A stretch of DNA of 64,000 nucleotides from Alteriqipengyuania bathyomarina_B (lineage in GTDB: Bacteria > Pseudomonadota > Alphaproteobacteria > Sphingomonadales > Sphingomonadaceae), in contig NZ_JBCFZM010000005.1 in NCBI RefSeq assembly GCF_038594605.1, positions 106,650 through 170,649 of the forward strand. Direction: 5' to 3'. Positions within the stretch are counted from its first letter, which is position 1. The number at the start of each line of letters is the position of its first letter. The position numbers were made by a program, and so were the translations under genes. This document shows positions 8,263 through 15,599 of the stretch, one piece after another. The notes beneath the pieces are model-generated. The model was not told the DNA's origin, did no database searches, and saw only the letters and a list, made by a program, of their open reading frames with translations.

Positions 8263-8840
8263 TGTGCGTCTCCATCATTTACGTTGGGAATGGGAAAGTC
8301 GGCGGGCGAGGCGAGCAGGACATAGTCCCCGTCGCCCGCTTCGTTGGTCCAGACGGGCCGCGCGCGCCCGATGACATCGGCGCGTGCGACCGGGCCGAAA
8401 TAACGCCCGTCAAAGCTGCCGGGGGCGCGCCTGTTCATCACGAACAGTTCATCCGCAGCGATAGTCCGGCATCCTTTCCAGACGGGCAGTTCGCGTCCAA
8501 GGCTGTCGCGCCGACGCGCCGAGCCCGCAGGTGTCCCATTGATCTCGATGAGCAGGTCGCGCCGGCAGACCGTATCCCCGCCAAGCGCCGCAATCTCCTT
8601 GATGAGCGGAACGCCCGCAGGAAGATAGCCGCGCGAGGCGAGGTATTTCTGCAGCCTGAAAGCAGGATCGATCGCGACGCGGTCGCCCCTCTGGAGACCG
8701 GTCTTTCCGCCGATTGAGTACAGTCCAACCGGCACGCTGGCCGTCACGTTCCAGACCAAAAGTCGCGAGAACGGGATTGCGATGCTGGCCAGTGTCGCTG
8801 CCGCGACCATGCCTGCCAGAAAGGCGGTGCGCCGCCTCAT
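8259..8840 (-). CDS. traF: TraF-type S26 signal peptidase
   Basis: 193 residues from the ATG at 8840, which overlaps the DUF2840 stop; a longer frame to 9272 has no support. One N-terminal membrane helix (about 8-28) is followed by the S26 dyad: Ser35 in TASVPVGLYSI and Lys81 in PLIKEIAALGGDTVC, then the ELFVMNRRAPGSFDGRYFGPV box. TraF in RP4 matures and cyclises the TrbC pilin. The trbC substrate is not in this window, so the enzyme may be without its substrate unless trb lies elsewhere. Confidence 0.9.
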   Translation of the reverse strand: MRRRTAFLAGMVAAATLASIAIPFSRLLVWNVTASVPVGLYSIGGKTGLQRGDRVAIDPAFRLQKYLASRGYLPAGVPLIKEIAALGGDTVCRRDLLIEINGTPAGSARRRDSLGRELPVWKGCRTIAADELFVMNRRAPGSFDGRYFGPVARADVIGRARPVWTNEAGDGDYVLLASPADFPIPNVNDGDAQ

Positions 8841-9529
8841 GATTGCAGCTTTCGCCGCCGCAGCCAGTCGCGATGGCGCGCAGGGGAATAGAAACGTACT
8901 TGCATGCCCCCTGCCAGCCTGTTGTGGACATGATGCCAGTGGTCGGGAGCTACATCGCAGGGATCGATGCCAACGTCCTCGATCGCATCGATCAGCGCAA
9001 AGACCTGGCGAACCTTTGGCCAGCTTCGCACCGAGAGCAGGATTTGCGCGCCAGGATCGACCTGCGGCAGAGTGGTGAACGGCTCGCCGAAACCGGCGGC
9101 TTGGGCGATCGTGAGTGTGGAGCCAACGGTCCCGTAGTCGTTCGAAGCCCACCGAACCAAGGCAAAAACCTGTCCCGGAGCATAGCTTTCGATACGCGTC
9201 CGGCGATCGAGGATGCGCTCTGCAACGGGCTTGCCGAACCGAAGCCAGTCTTCCTGCACGCCGCCGCGCCACACCAGCGTGACATGCGTAAGTGGCGGAT
9301 CACCGGAACCTGCCTCGACCGGTTCCGGAGGCGGAAGCGAAGCGCGCGCTGCGCTTTTGCACAGGCGTGGCTGTGTTAGCAGGAATCTGAAAGATTCCTT
9401 GTTAGCATTGTTAAGGGCTTCGCAGGCGCCGCGTTTTCGGCGAGTCGCGCAGGCTCCCGGTTCCCGATAGTCCGGGAATAGGGTTCCCGATCGTCCGAAC
9501 GTCATGGTTCCCGATAGTCCGAACATCAC
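8837..9529 (-). CDS. DUF2840 domain protein
   Basis: The conserved part begins near LTHVTLVWRGGVQEDWLRFGKPVAERILDRRTR and runs to the end (DHWHHVHNRLAGGMQVRFYSP); it is characteristic of DUF2840, a protein of unknown function found between repA/parA and traF in conjugative elements. The first 75 codons from the GTG at 9529 read through the iteron repeats and an AT-rich hairpin, and look non-coding. The GTG overlaps the repA stop, so coupling is possible, but the true start may be near 9300 at a non-ATG codon. Downstream it overlaps traF by 4 bp. Confidence 0.75.
   Translation of the reverse strand: MMFGLSGTMTFGRSGTLFPDYREPGACATRRKRGACEALNNANKESFRFLLTQPRLCKSAARASLPPPEPVEAGSGDPPLTHVTLVWRGGVQEDWLRFGKPVAERILDRRTRIESYAPGQVFALVRWASNDYGTVGSTLTIAQAAGFGEPFTTLPQVDPGAQILLSVRSWPKVRQVFALIDAIEDVGIDPCDVAPDHWHHVHNRLAGGMQVRFYSPARHRDWLRRRKLQS
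9374..9416. repeat. AT-rich hairpin flanked by TGTTAGCA direct repeats
   Basis: GGAATCT (9382-9388) and AGATTCC (9392-9398) form a perfect 7-bp stem with a GAA loop. TGTTAGCA occurs on both sides (9374-9381 and 9400-9407), with a third partial copy TGTTAAG at 9409-9415. The stretch is clearly more AT-rich than its surroundings and lies 45 bp from the iterons, so it could be part of a replication origin or a partition/regulatory site. Confidence 0.5.
9459..9521. repeat. Three iteron-like direct repeats at the 3' end of repA
   Basis: GGTTCCCGATAGTCCG occurs at 9459-9474 and 9506-9521, with a one-base variant (C for A) at 9482-9497. The spacing is 23 and 24 bp, about two helical turns, so a protein could bind all three on one face. 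They lie immediately after the repA stop. This is the geometry of iterons bound by a replication initiator, so the region 9370-9525 is a good oriV candidate. Confidence 0.65.
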
Positions 9530-10407
9530 GCACCCTTTTCCACAGGGGGCAGCCCGATACGGCGCCGCGCGGACGCGAAGGGATCGACAGGCGCTGCAAC
9601 GAACAGGAGCCGCTCGCGGCCGAACTGGTGCTCAAGAGCGAGATTGTAGCCGGGGAGCGACTGGCGGCGAACGATGGCCCGCACTTCGAAAGCGAAACGC
9701 TTCAATGGCGAGAGCGCGCCGGACTTCAAATGCAGGTGCGAAATGTCGAAACTCCACCCGCCCTTCTGCTTCCCGCCATGCTTGCGTACGATGCGATAGA
9801 GCCAGCGCTCAAGACCGCCGGTAAGCGCGAAATAGGCCGGGTCGATGGTCAGGACGAGCGCACGATCGAGCACGCCCTCGTAGAGCCAGTCCGGCACGAT
9901 CATTTCGATGCCGAGCGCGCGCCCGTTGTCGTCGAGCCGTTCGCGCCATTCGTTGATCCAGGAAAATCGTCGGCGGCGTCGCGCCCCGGCCTGCCGGATG
10001 GAGGTGGCAATGCTGGTCGACTGCAAGCGGTCGAGCGCCGCCTTCAGGCGCTCGTAGCCAGCCTTTCCGGTTCCGCGCCGGGTGAAGGTAAGGATTTCAT
10101 GGGGCGTCGCCGCGATAAGGCGCGAGGTGGCTTTGCCGGCATCGCGCGCCTCGACGATCTGGCTCGCTACCCAGATCAGTACATCGGCGTCCCAGATGGT
10201 GGCCATGCCATGTTCGGCGGTCGCTTCGACCAGAATGGCGACCTCGCCCATACGAAAGTCGATCGGCTGCACCCGCTTCGTCTTGGCGAGGCTGAAGAAA
10301 GGCCAGGCCATCAGATCCTGCGCATCGCGCGCGGCGATGTCGCTGCCCGCGCCGACGAACAGGTCGAGCTGTCCGGCCCCGCCGTCCGATGTCTTCAAGG
10401 AGCGCAT
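9526..10407 (-). CDS. repA: Replication initiator protein A
   Basis: 293 residues from the ATG at 10407. It matches the RPA-type initiators of alphaproteobacterial plasmids and ICEs: DLMAWPFFSLAKTKRVQPIDF near the N-terminus, then MATIWDADVLIWVASQI, a Thr/Arg-rich linker, and a C-terminal winged-helix-like GLERWLYRIVRKHGGKQKG region. It should bind iterons and start replication. Usually parA follows repA in these elements; here DUF2840 follows directly. It begins 9 bp after the AlpA-like gene, so the two are probably co-transcribed. Confidence 0.88.
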   Translation of the reverse strand: MRSLKTSDGGAGQLDLFVGAGSDIAARDAQDLMAWPFFSLAKTKRVQPIDFRMGEVAILVEATAEHGMATIWDADVLIWVASQIVEARDAGKATSRLIAATPHEILTFTRRGTGKAGYERLKAALDRLQSTSIATSIRQAGARRRRRFSWINEWRERLDDNGRALGIEMIVPDWLYEGVLDRALVLTIDPAYFALTGGLERWLYRIVRKHGGKQKGGWSFDISHLHLKSGALSPLKRFAFEVRAIVRRQSLPGYNLALEHQFGRERLLFVAAPVDPFASARRRIGLPPVEKGA

Positions 10408-10416
10408 GGTACCGCT

Positions 10417-10689
10417 TCAGCGCCGGACCGGACCGGTGTAGCCGTCGATCCGCTTGGCAGGATGAACGACGCCCTTGCCCGGATCGCTGGTGGAACGGCG
10501 CAAGCCCTGCTCGGCCCAGGCGTCGAGATCTTCGGGCCGGTAAACGATGCGGCCGCCGAGCTTGTGGTAGACCGGCCCTGTTCCATAGCATCGGTGCTTT
10601 TCGAGCGTGCGCGGCGAAAGCCCCAGATGCACCGCGGCATCCGGGGTGCGCAGGTAGCGGGGACGGACCGGATCGGGAACGGCGGGCAT
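10417..10689 (-). CDS. AlpA/excisionase-like helix-turn-helix protein
   Basis: 90 residues, ATG at 10689 with GGAG upstream. The segment YLRTPDAAVHLGLSPRTLEKHR, followed by GPVYHKLGGRIVYRPEDLDAWAEQ, is the MerR-like winged helix of AlpA/excisionase-type proteins. Such proteins regulate prophage and ICE genes or assist excision. It is the first recognisable gene of the repA operon and probably controls it. Confidence 0.83.
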   Translation of the reverse strand: MPAVPDPVRPRYLRTPDAAVHLGLSPRTLEKHRCYGTGPVYHKLGGRIVYRPEDLDAWAEQGLRRSTSDPGKGVVHPAKRIDGYTGPVRR

Positions 10690-11216
10690 GGGGTTAGCTC
10701 CAGGAGGCTTGGGTGGCTGCGGCTAACTGCCGCTGATTGCGGAGGGTGATGGCGCATGCCCTGGCAATGGGGGGAGCGACACGATGCCGCGTTCGGATTT
10801 GTCGCCCCTACCGATCTGAGCTCGGCAGGATCGAGGAGGGGCGGCATCCGCGCAGAACCCGACGCTATCGCGCTGCCCGGCAGGCTTTCGGCTGCAATGC
10901 CGAAGGCTCAGAGCAATGAACCGCACCTGCGAGAGAGGCAGTGGCCAAGGGCCTGTGGGAAGCAAGGCAAGCGGGACCTGTCGCGGCCGTAGCTTCCCGC
11001 TCGCCCGACCCGCTGCCGGTTCGCAAGTGCATGCGGGGCCCCAAAAACACGTAATGCCGCACCCTCAGGAGCGTATCGCCAGATGCGCGGGACAGAGTGC
11101 GTCCCCAGCCCCGCTCCATTTATCCCGATCGCCAGTTGGCCAAGCCGATGTTTGGAGAACCGCCGATTGCTGCTGGATCGAAACTTGAACCTGTAGCTCA
11201 GCCCATAAGAGACACG
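10690..11216. other. Non-coding stretch upstream of the repA operon
   Basis: About 530 bp with no convincing gene on either strand. It holds a small inverted repeat GCGGC-TAACT-GCCGC (10719-10733) 30 bp upstream of the AlpA-like start, which could be an operator. Several short frames on both strands lack family resemblance. In related elements a DUF2285/DUF6499-type gene often sits here; I could not establish a remnant. Confidence 0.4.
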
Positions 11217-11250
11217 AAAAAAGGGCAGGAACCGCTGCCGGTCCCTGCCC
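11217..11250 (-). terminator. Rho-independent terminator
   Basis: On the minus strand GGGCAGGGACCG pairs over 12 bp (one G-T) with CGGTTCCTGCCC around a GCAG loop, followed at once by six Ts (11222-11217). It lies 12 bp past the stop of the small gene at 11262, separating it from the repA operon. Confidence 0.85.
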
Positions 11251-11261
11251 TGCAGAATGCC

Positions 11262-11483
11262 TCAGAATTCGTCGAGCATTCCGCCATGGACGGTATGAAC
11301 GACCCGGATCGCAAGATGCGGGGGCAGCGCATTGTAGTCGCCTTCGTCGACCGCGCGATATCCGAGTTCGTCATCCTCGATAACATGCTGGTCGAAGAAG
11401 CTGTGCAAGGCCCGTTGCTCAGCTGTTTCCAGAGCCTCGAAATAATTGCGCGAAGGCAGTGTGCATTTCGTGAAATAGGTCAT
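11262..11483 (-). CDS. Small conserved hypothetical protein
   Basis: 73 residues from the ATG at 11483, with a perfect AGGAGG 7 bp upstream; the longer frame to 11969 is not supported. The protein starts MTYFTKCTLPSRNYFEALETAEQ and is acidic in the middle (IEDDELGYRAVDEGDYN), ending MLDEF. I recognise no domain. It is followed by a strong terminator and so is probably a single-gene or last-gene transcript of the element's maintenance region. Confidence 0.7.
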   Translation of the reverse strand: MTYFTKCTLPSRNYFEALETAEQRALHSFFDQHVIEDDELGYRAVDEGDYNALPPHLAIRVVHTVHGGMLDEF

Positions 11484-11830
11484 GATAATCCTCCTGAAAT
11501 CTGTCGCGAGACGACAGGAGGTTGGCCGATGGGCCCGGGCAGACCGGGTCACAGGATCGCCTGACAGGGCGACCGCGAAGCGGCGCAGGGGGACACGGTT
11601 TTGTCCGGTGCCGGATGCAATCCGGCGGCGGACAAAATGGTGGGGCCCCTGCCGTCCTTGATGCGGGCGGCGCGGGACCATCATGCTGGAAATGCGGTAA
11701 GCCAGGCCAATCCAGTCCACCTCAAACGACCGTTTCAGATGATCGCTGCCATAATGGGTCGGGCCCTCCGGGCAGCGCCTGGCTATTCCCCGGAGAAAAG
11801 ACCGAGCGAAAGGAAGGGTGAACAGCGAAA
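11484..11830. other. Non-coding stretch with nested hairpin
   Basis: About 350 bp without a supported gene. A long nested hairpin lies at 11599-11637 and the ssb terminator follows at its right end. No start codon with a ribosome-binding site leads into a family-like frame on either strand. Confidence 0.45.
11599..11637. other. Nested perfect-arm hairpin
   Basis: Outer arms TTTTGTCCG (11599-11607) and CGGACAAAA (11629-11637) enclose inner arms GCCGGAT (11610-11616) and ATCCGGC (11620-11626) with a GCA loop; only a GT/GG internal mismatch interrupts pairing. It begins with T and ends with A on both strands, so it is not a terminator. Possible roles are a structured RNA element, a single-strand origin or a protein-binding cruciform. 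Confidence 0.6.
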
Positions 11831-11860
11831 GAGGCCCTGCCGTTTCCGGCAGAGCCTCCT
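11829..11860 (-). terminator. Terminator after ssb
   Basis: On the minus strand GAGGCTCTGCCG and CGGCAGGGCCTC pair (one G-T) around a GAAA tetraloop, followed by TTTC. It starts 26 bp past the ssb stop, in the expected position. Confidence 0.75.
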
Positions 11861-11883
11861 TTGGCTGGTTCGATGGCGCCGGA

Positions 11884-12270
11884 TCAGTCGATCGGAGGGG
11901 CGTCCTGGTTGTCGCCGCCATTGGCCCGCGAGAGGAAATCGACCTTGTCGGCAAGGATCTCCGAGCCATACCGCGTCACACCGTCCTGGTCTTCCCACTG
12001 CGTGTAGTGGATGCGGCCCTGGACCGAGACCAGCTGGCCTTTCGAGCAGTACTGACCGACGGTCTTGGCGAGGCCGTTGAAGCAGGTCACACGGTGGAAT
12101 TCGCTGTCCTTGGCGGTGTAGCCGTTCTCGTCCTTGTAGGTCTTGCCGTCCTTGTCGCGTGCAGGACGATCGGTGACGACGGTGATCCCGGTGACGCTGG
12201 TGCCGCCCTTGGTCTCGCGGGTGTCGGGATCGCGGGCGATGCGGCCGGTGAGGATTGCGATATTGGTCAT
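11884..12270 (-). CDS. ssb: Single-stranded DNA-binding protein
   Basis: 128 residues. The OB fold is clear: MTNIAILTGRIARDPDTRET, then DSEFHRVTCFNGLAKTVGQYCSKGQLVSVQGRIHYTQWEDQDGVTRYGSEILADKVDFLSR. It lacks the long Gly-rich linker of chromosomal SSB, and the short acidic tail NQDAPPID replaces the usual DIPF end. Element-borne SSBs protect transferred single strands. A perfect small hairpin (12296-12312) lies in its leader. Confidence 0.92.
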   Translation of the reverse strand: MTNIAILTGRIARDPDTRETKGGTSVTGITVVTDRPARDKDGKTYKDENGYTAKDSEFHRVTCFNGLAKTVGQYCSKGQLVSVQGRIHYTQWEDQDGVTRYGSEILADKVDFLSRANGGDNQDAPPID

Positions 12271-12295
12271 GATGAAATTCCTTCAGTTCCTCAAA

Positions 12296-12312
12296 CCGGA
12301 GACCATCTCCGG
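12296..12312. promoter_or_regulatory. Leader hairpin of ssb
   Basis: CCGGAGA and TCTCCGG form a perfect 7-bp stem over a 3-base loop, about 26 bp upstream of the ssb start codon. It might serve as an SSB-responsive RNA element or as the end of an upstream transcript; it has no T tract. Confidence 0.4.
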
Positions 12313-12538
12313 CTTGCGAACATCCAGAAGAAGCAGGGCATGGGAGGACTGCACCGCAGGCCTGAAGGGCCGAAGGGAAACCTGTTCATGACGAGTGGTG
12401 CGGGCAGGCGGCGAAGCCGCCAACACGGCCGGAAAGGAACGGGTTGCGGCTCCTCAGCTGACCTGGTTCAGGACTGTTCGCGAAGAAAGCCGGATGGGTA
12501 TCGGGTGCGGGTCTGAAGGTGCCAGGACCCTGCTGCAA

Positions 12539-12808
12539 TCAGCTTACCTCATTGCCTTCCGATGCCGCCAGGAGATCCATGAAGTTGCGGGCTGCTTCCC
12601 GGTCTTCCTCGTTCTCGAAGGCCACGTCGAGGTCGGGGGCAGACCCGAGCAGGTAGAGCATGGCCCACAGGGCAAAGCGTTTTCCCCGGTCCTGCTCCAG
12701 ACCGAGATCGACCTGGCATCGCTCGATCCCCGAGGCCAAGGTTTCTGCGCCAACCGCTCCAGGATCGGCAGTGCCAAAATAGCGCATGAGAAGCGTATCG
12801 AGGTCCAT
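12539..12808 (-). CDS. Small conserved hypothetical protein
   Basis: 89 residues, acidic and probably all-helical: MDLDTLLMRYFGTADPGAVGAETLASGIERCQ, then LWAMLYLLGSAPDLDVAFENEEDREAARNFMDLL. No motif is recognised. It lies between ssb and another small gene, all in one direction, a typical position for element-specific accessory proteins. The overlapping frame 12544-12813 is judged a shadow because of its composition. Confidence 0.6.
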   Translation of the reverse strand: MDLDTLLMRYFGTADPGAVGAETLASGIERCQVDLGLEQDRGKRFALWAMLYLLGSAPDLDVAFENEEDREAARNFMDLLAASEGNEVS

Positions 12809-12879
12809 CGCACTCTTTTCGGATCATCGGTCGGGCCACGGCGAGGAAGGCCAGCATTCGTGGCCCGGTCATGCGTCGC

Positions 12880-13233
12880 TCAATCAGCGGTGGGTTGCTC
12901 GCGAAGCCGCCGGGCGCGCTCGACGAAGTGCTCCATCTGGGTGGCGGCATGCAGGGTAAGCGGATGCGGCTTCGCATCGGCACGCGGGGATATGAATTCC
13001 GCGATTTCTTCGATTGCTGCAAGCTGATCGGCGCTGGCCTTCGACAGAAGGCCGAGCACCATGTTCTCAAGGGCGATCACCCTGATGCGCAATTGGATGA
13101 TCTCGGCATCGGAAAGTGGCGGAATATCCCATTTCTCGCAATCGGCAGCGAGCGCTTCCTGCGGCCCGCAGGGCAATGCCCCGCCTTCGTCTTCCCAGCG
13201 CGACAGCGCACCGGCTTTTCCCGTTTCCGACAT
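12880..13233 (-). CDS. Conserved hypothetical protein
   Basis: 117 residues. The middle (SDAEIIQLRIRVIALENMVLGLLSKASADQLAAIEEIAEFISPRADAKPHPLTLHAATQMEHFVERARRL) is helical, with a coiled-coil-like heptad. No enzymatic motif is visible. It is the last backbone gene before the metal cargo and lies in the same orientation as ssb. Confidence 0.6.
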   Translation of the reverse strand: MSETGKAGALSRWEDEGGALPCGPQEALAADCEKWDIPPLSDAEIIQLRIRVIALENMVLGLLSKASADQLAAIEEIAEFISPRADAKPHPLTLHAATQMEHFVERARRLREQPTAD

Positions 13234-13339
13234 ATGCGGTTCCTTTCATAGCCAACGAGGCGATCGTCTGCACGCTGCTCACATAGCACAAAGCCCTACC
13301 GGGATGCGCCTGGCACGGCGACAGCGAAGCCGGGCAAAC

Positions 13340-13375
13340 GGAACCCCGCGCGGGTTGGTCTTCACGCGGGGTTCC
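13340..13375. other. Perfect 11-bp inverted repeat at the backbone/cargo border
   Basis: GGAACCCCGCG (13340-13350) and CGCGGGGTTCC (13365-13375) are perfect complements over a 14-base loop. No T tract follows on either strand. It lies in a 283-bp gene-free gap where the element backbone gives way to copper genes, so it may be a terminator relic or a junction mark. Confidence 0.45.
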
Positions 13376-13516
13376 TGAACGACCCCTTGGGGGCACCTGC
13401 GACCCGCAGGGCTTCGGGGGGAGGCGGGGCCGTCCTTTCCTGATCTTGCGTTGTTCGTTGCGGTTTCCTGCCCAGGGTATCTCCTGAATAGCCGTGTCAC
13501 CGGGGAACGCGCCCGA

Positions 13517-13924
13517 TCACATGCTGTCCATGTCGTGATCGGCCATCGAGGACATGTCATGGCCCGCATGGGGATCGGCGGGCGGGGTCGCCTCGCTCGC
13601 GGGTTGCGTGCGCGTTGCTGGCGCTGCGGGTGTGGCAGTTGCGCGTGATGCGGGCGGGACAGCGCGCCGTGACGCAGGCGTGGCGGCGCCAATTGTCGAA
13701 AGAGCGTCCTGACGTGCGGCCGCTGCCTCATTTTCGGAGGGAGAGGTTGCCGGGTCTGCAAGACCCGCCTCGGGTGCCGTGCCAGGCATCACCGCAGTTC
13801 CGCCCATAGGCGAAACCTCAGCAGCCGGTGTGCTCTCCTGCGCTTGGTCACAAGCGGCGAGAGCGAACGTCAATGGCGCGGTCGCGAGAAATGCTATCGC
13901 GGTGTTCGATTTCAGAATTCGCAT
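13517..13924 (-). CDS. Met/His-rich lipoprotein of the copper regulon
   Basis: 135 residues from the ATG at 13924, with GGAGT upstream; the longer frame runs into the DUF2231 gene. The signal peptide ends in a lipobox (ALAAC, Cys about 28), followed by a long Ala/Pro/Thr-rich low-complexity linker and a C-terminus DPHAGHDMSSMADHDMDSM that is dense in His, Asp and Met. That tail resembles copper-binding repeats in CopA and CopB. It starts 14 bp after the DUF2231 stop, so the two are co-transcribed. Role inferred: periplasmic copper scavenging. Confidence 0.72.
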   Translation of the reverse strand: MRILKSNTAIAFLATAPLTFALAACDQAQESTPAAEVSPMGGTAVMPGTAPEAGLADPATSPSENEAAAARQDALSTIGAATPASRRAVPPASRATATPAAPATRTQPASEATPPADPHAGHDMSSMADHDMDSM

Positions 13925-13938
13925 GTTATTCAACTCCT

Positions 13939-14610
13939 TCAGAGCCACGAAACGCCAAGATGGTCCGGTCCGTGCGCGAGCTCGCCGCCAAGGAACCCCT
14001 GGATGAGAACGAGTGCCGCCATGGAGAAGATCGACGCGCGCAACCATGCGCGGCTCTGGCTCGGCCTGCTCGCGAGGTATGCCATCGCAATACCGAGAAC
14101 CGCGATCAGCATACCGGTCCATCGATGGACTTGCATGACAGTATCGCCGCCGAACCACAGACCGGTGTGAATCCATCCGAACAGAACTGCGACGACTGCG
14201 CCGATTGCTCCGCCGTAGACGAGTACGCGCACCGCACTTTCCAGGCCCGCTCCTTTCCGGCGCATCACGAACAATTCGGTGGCCGCAGCCATGAGAAACA
14301 AGGCGATCGGGAAATGGATCGTTGCCGGATGCAGCTTCTTCAGTACGGCCATGACGCCGGCTTCGCCCTCATTCGCATGGCCACCGGCCTCGTCATGACC
14401 TCCGCCCGCTTCATCGTGCGCGCCGGAGGACTCGCCAGCATCCGCAGTCTCGCCCATCTGCGCCATGGCCGCCTGGTCGTGCACATCGCCATTGGTGGCA
14501 GCAGGCGCGGCGCTCGCCTCTTCGCCGTGCTTTTCGTCGCCATGAGCCTGAACTGGTCCGACGAAGAGCAGGCTTGCGGCGAGCAGCGCCAGAAATGAGG
14601 GGGCTTTCAT
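13939..14610 (-). CDS. DUF2231-like membrane protein with His-rich N-terminus
   Basis: 223 residues from the ATG at 14610, chosen because a signal peptide (KAPSFLALLAASLLFVGPVQA) starts there. A His/Glu/Gly-rich periplasmic segment (HGDEKHGEE, then GAHDEAGGGHDEAGGHANEGE) precedes four hydrophobic helices; LHPATIHFPIALFLMA and the following helices resemble DUF2231. Several His lie at membrane borders (HRWTG, WIHTG), so heme or copper binding is possible. A predicted ECF promoter lies 51 bp upstream of the start. Confidence 0.78.
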   Translation of the reverse strand: MKAPSFLALLAASLLFVGPVQAHGDEKHGEEASAAPAATNGDVHDQAAMAQMGETADAGESSGAHDEAGGGHDEAGGHANEGEAGVMAVLKKLHPATIHFPIALFLMAAATELFVMRRKGAGLESAVRVLVYGGAIGAVVAVLFGWIHTGLWFGGDTVMQVHRWTGMLIAVLGIAMAYLASRPSQSRAWLRASIFSMAALVLIQGFLGGELAHGPDHLGVSWL

Positions 14611-14660
14611 GTCTCGTATGTCTTCCGACCCTGCAGTTAAAGTGCGACCTATGTGCCTGA

Positions 14661-14684
14661 TACGCACGGCAGCCGCGTGCCCCT
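14661..14684 (-). promoter_or_regulatory. Predicted ECF-sigma promoter upstream of the DUF2231 gene
   Basis: Minus strand AGGGG (14684-14680), then CGTA (14664-14661), 15 bases between. It is preceded by AT-rich DNA ending in TG. Same element and spacing as the four other sites at 19294, 20651, 20691 and 22567. Confidence 0.65.
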
Positions 14685-14840
14685 CACATTAATTTGATGG
14701 TATTGGCGCGACAGAAGAGCGTCTGCGGGATCAGGTCCGATGCCGGCACGATCGCGATCGTCGAACGCATTCGGCTCCTGGCCCGTTGGGCCTGGCGAAC
14801 GGGGGTAAGGCGTTCGCCCACGCACATTAGCCCCATGGGC

Positions 14841-15572
14841 TCAGGCGAGCTTGCTCTTCTTTGCGCGGCGGCGCAGCCTCGGCATCCGGTTCGCCAGCAG
14901 GACGAAACCCGACAGGGCTATGATCGTGCCGCCAATACCGAACAGGAGCAGCCACCAACTGTTGATGCGGTCGCGCTCGGTCCAATCCATGATGTGGAGG
15001 CCCCAGATGAAATCGAACAGGCGCCATGTATCACTACGCGCCGGCCCGAGGGTACCGCTGCTGGCATCGATGTAGAGGCGCGTCGAAGCCTCGTCAGCAT
15101 AGGTGACCTGCCAGGCCGGAAAAGGGCCGCGAAACTCGGTTCCGACGGGGTCATCGACGATCCGTGCGGCCTCGATGGTCGTGCGCGGCCCGGTCCATGC
15201 GCGCAAGGCGATGGATTTTGCCGTTGCCGCCGAGATGGGGGAGAGTTTACGCCCAGTCACCGGATCGTGGAGGCTCACGCTACCGTCAACCTTGCGGACC
15301 TCGGTCACGGCATCGCCGTCGAGCGAACGTGTCGTTACCGCTGCAAGAGTACCGTCGTTTGCGACCCAGGCCGGGAGCGGGGCATCGGCGGGCAGCGCCT
15401 CTTGTTCACGCGAAACGACATGTTCGGAGCGAACTTCTTCCAGGTCGAGAAACGACATGAGGGCGCCGGTTCCCATCCACAAGAGAACCTGGACACCGAC
15501 GAAAATCGCCAGCCATTTGTGGATCTTGCTGCCGAGCACATGCAGGCGCAGCTTCAGCGACGGCGTTGCCAA
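14841..15572 (-). CDS. PepSY-domain membrane protein
   Basis: 243 residues. An N-terminal helix after LHVLGSKIHKWLAIFVGVQVLLWMGTGALMSF, a periplasmic part with one PepSY-like region (DPVTGRKLSPISAATAKSIA and RLYIDASSGTLG), and two C-terminal helices (FIWGLHIMDW and WWLLLFGIGGTIIALSGFVLL). Shorter than full PepSY-TM reductases (about 380-500 residues), but it keeps the HKW and GLHIMDW His motifs that may bind heme. Last gene of the copA operon, 27 bp after the NTF2-like gene; it may reduce periplasmic metal or pass electrons. Confidence 0.78.
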   Translation of the reverse strand: MATPSLKLRLHVLGSKIHKWLAIFVGVQVLLWMGTGALMSFLDLEEVRSEHVVSREQEALPADAPLPAWVANDGTLAAVTTRSLDGDAVTEVRKVDGSVSLHDPVTGRKLSPISAATAKSIALRAWTGPRTTIEAARIVDDPVGTEFRGPFPAWQVTYADEASTRLYIDASSGTLGPARSDTWRLFDFIWGLHIMDWTERDRINSWWLLLFGIGGTIIALSGFVLLANRMPRLRRRAKKSKLA

Positions 15573-15599
15573 CCGGTGCTACCTCTTCGAAAGCCGTAA

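Noticed and set aside
10737..10992. Possible remnant of a DUF2285/DUF6499-type gene
   Set aside because: Fragments such as RRTRRYRAARQAFG are weakly suggestive, but they are in the opposite direction to the repA operon and in changing frames; not enough to call.
11599..11637. Nested hairpin as a terminator
   Set aside because: It ends in A, not T, on both strands.
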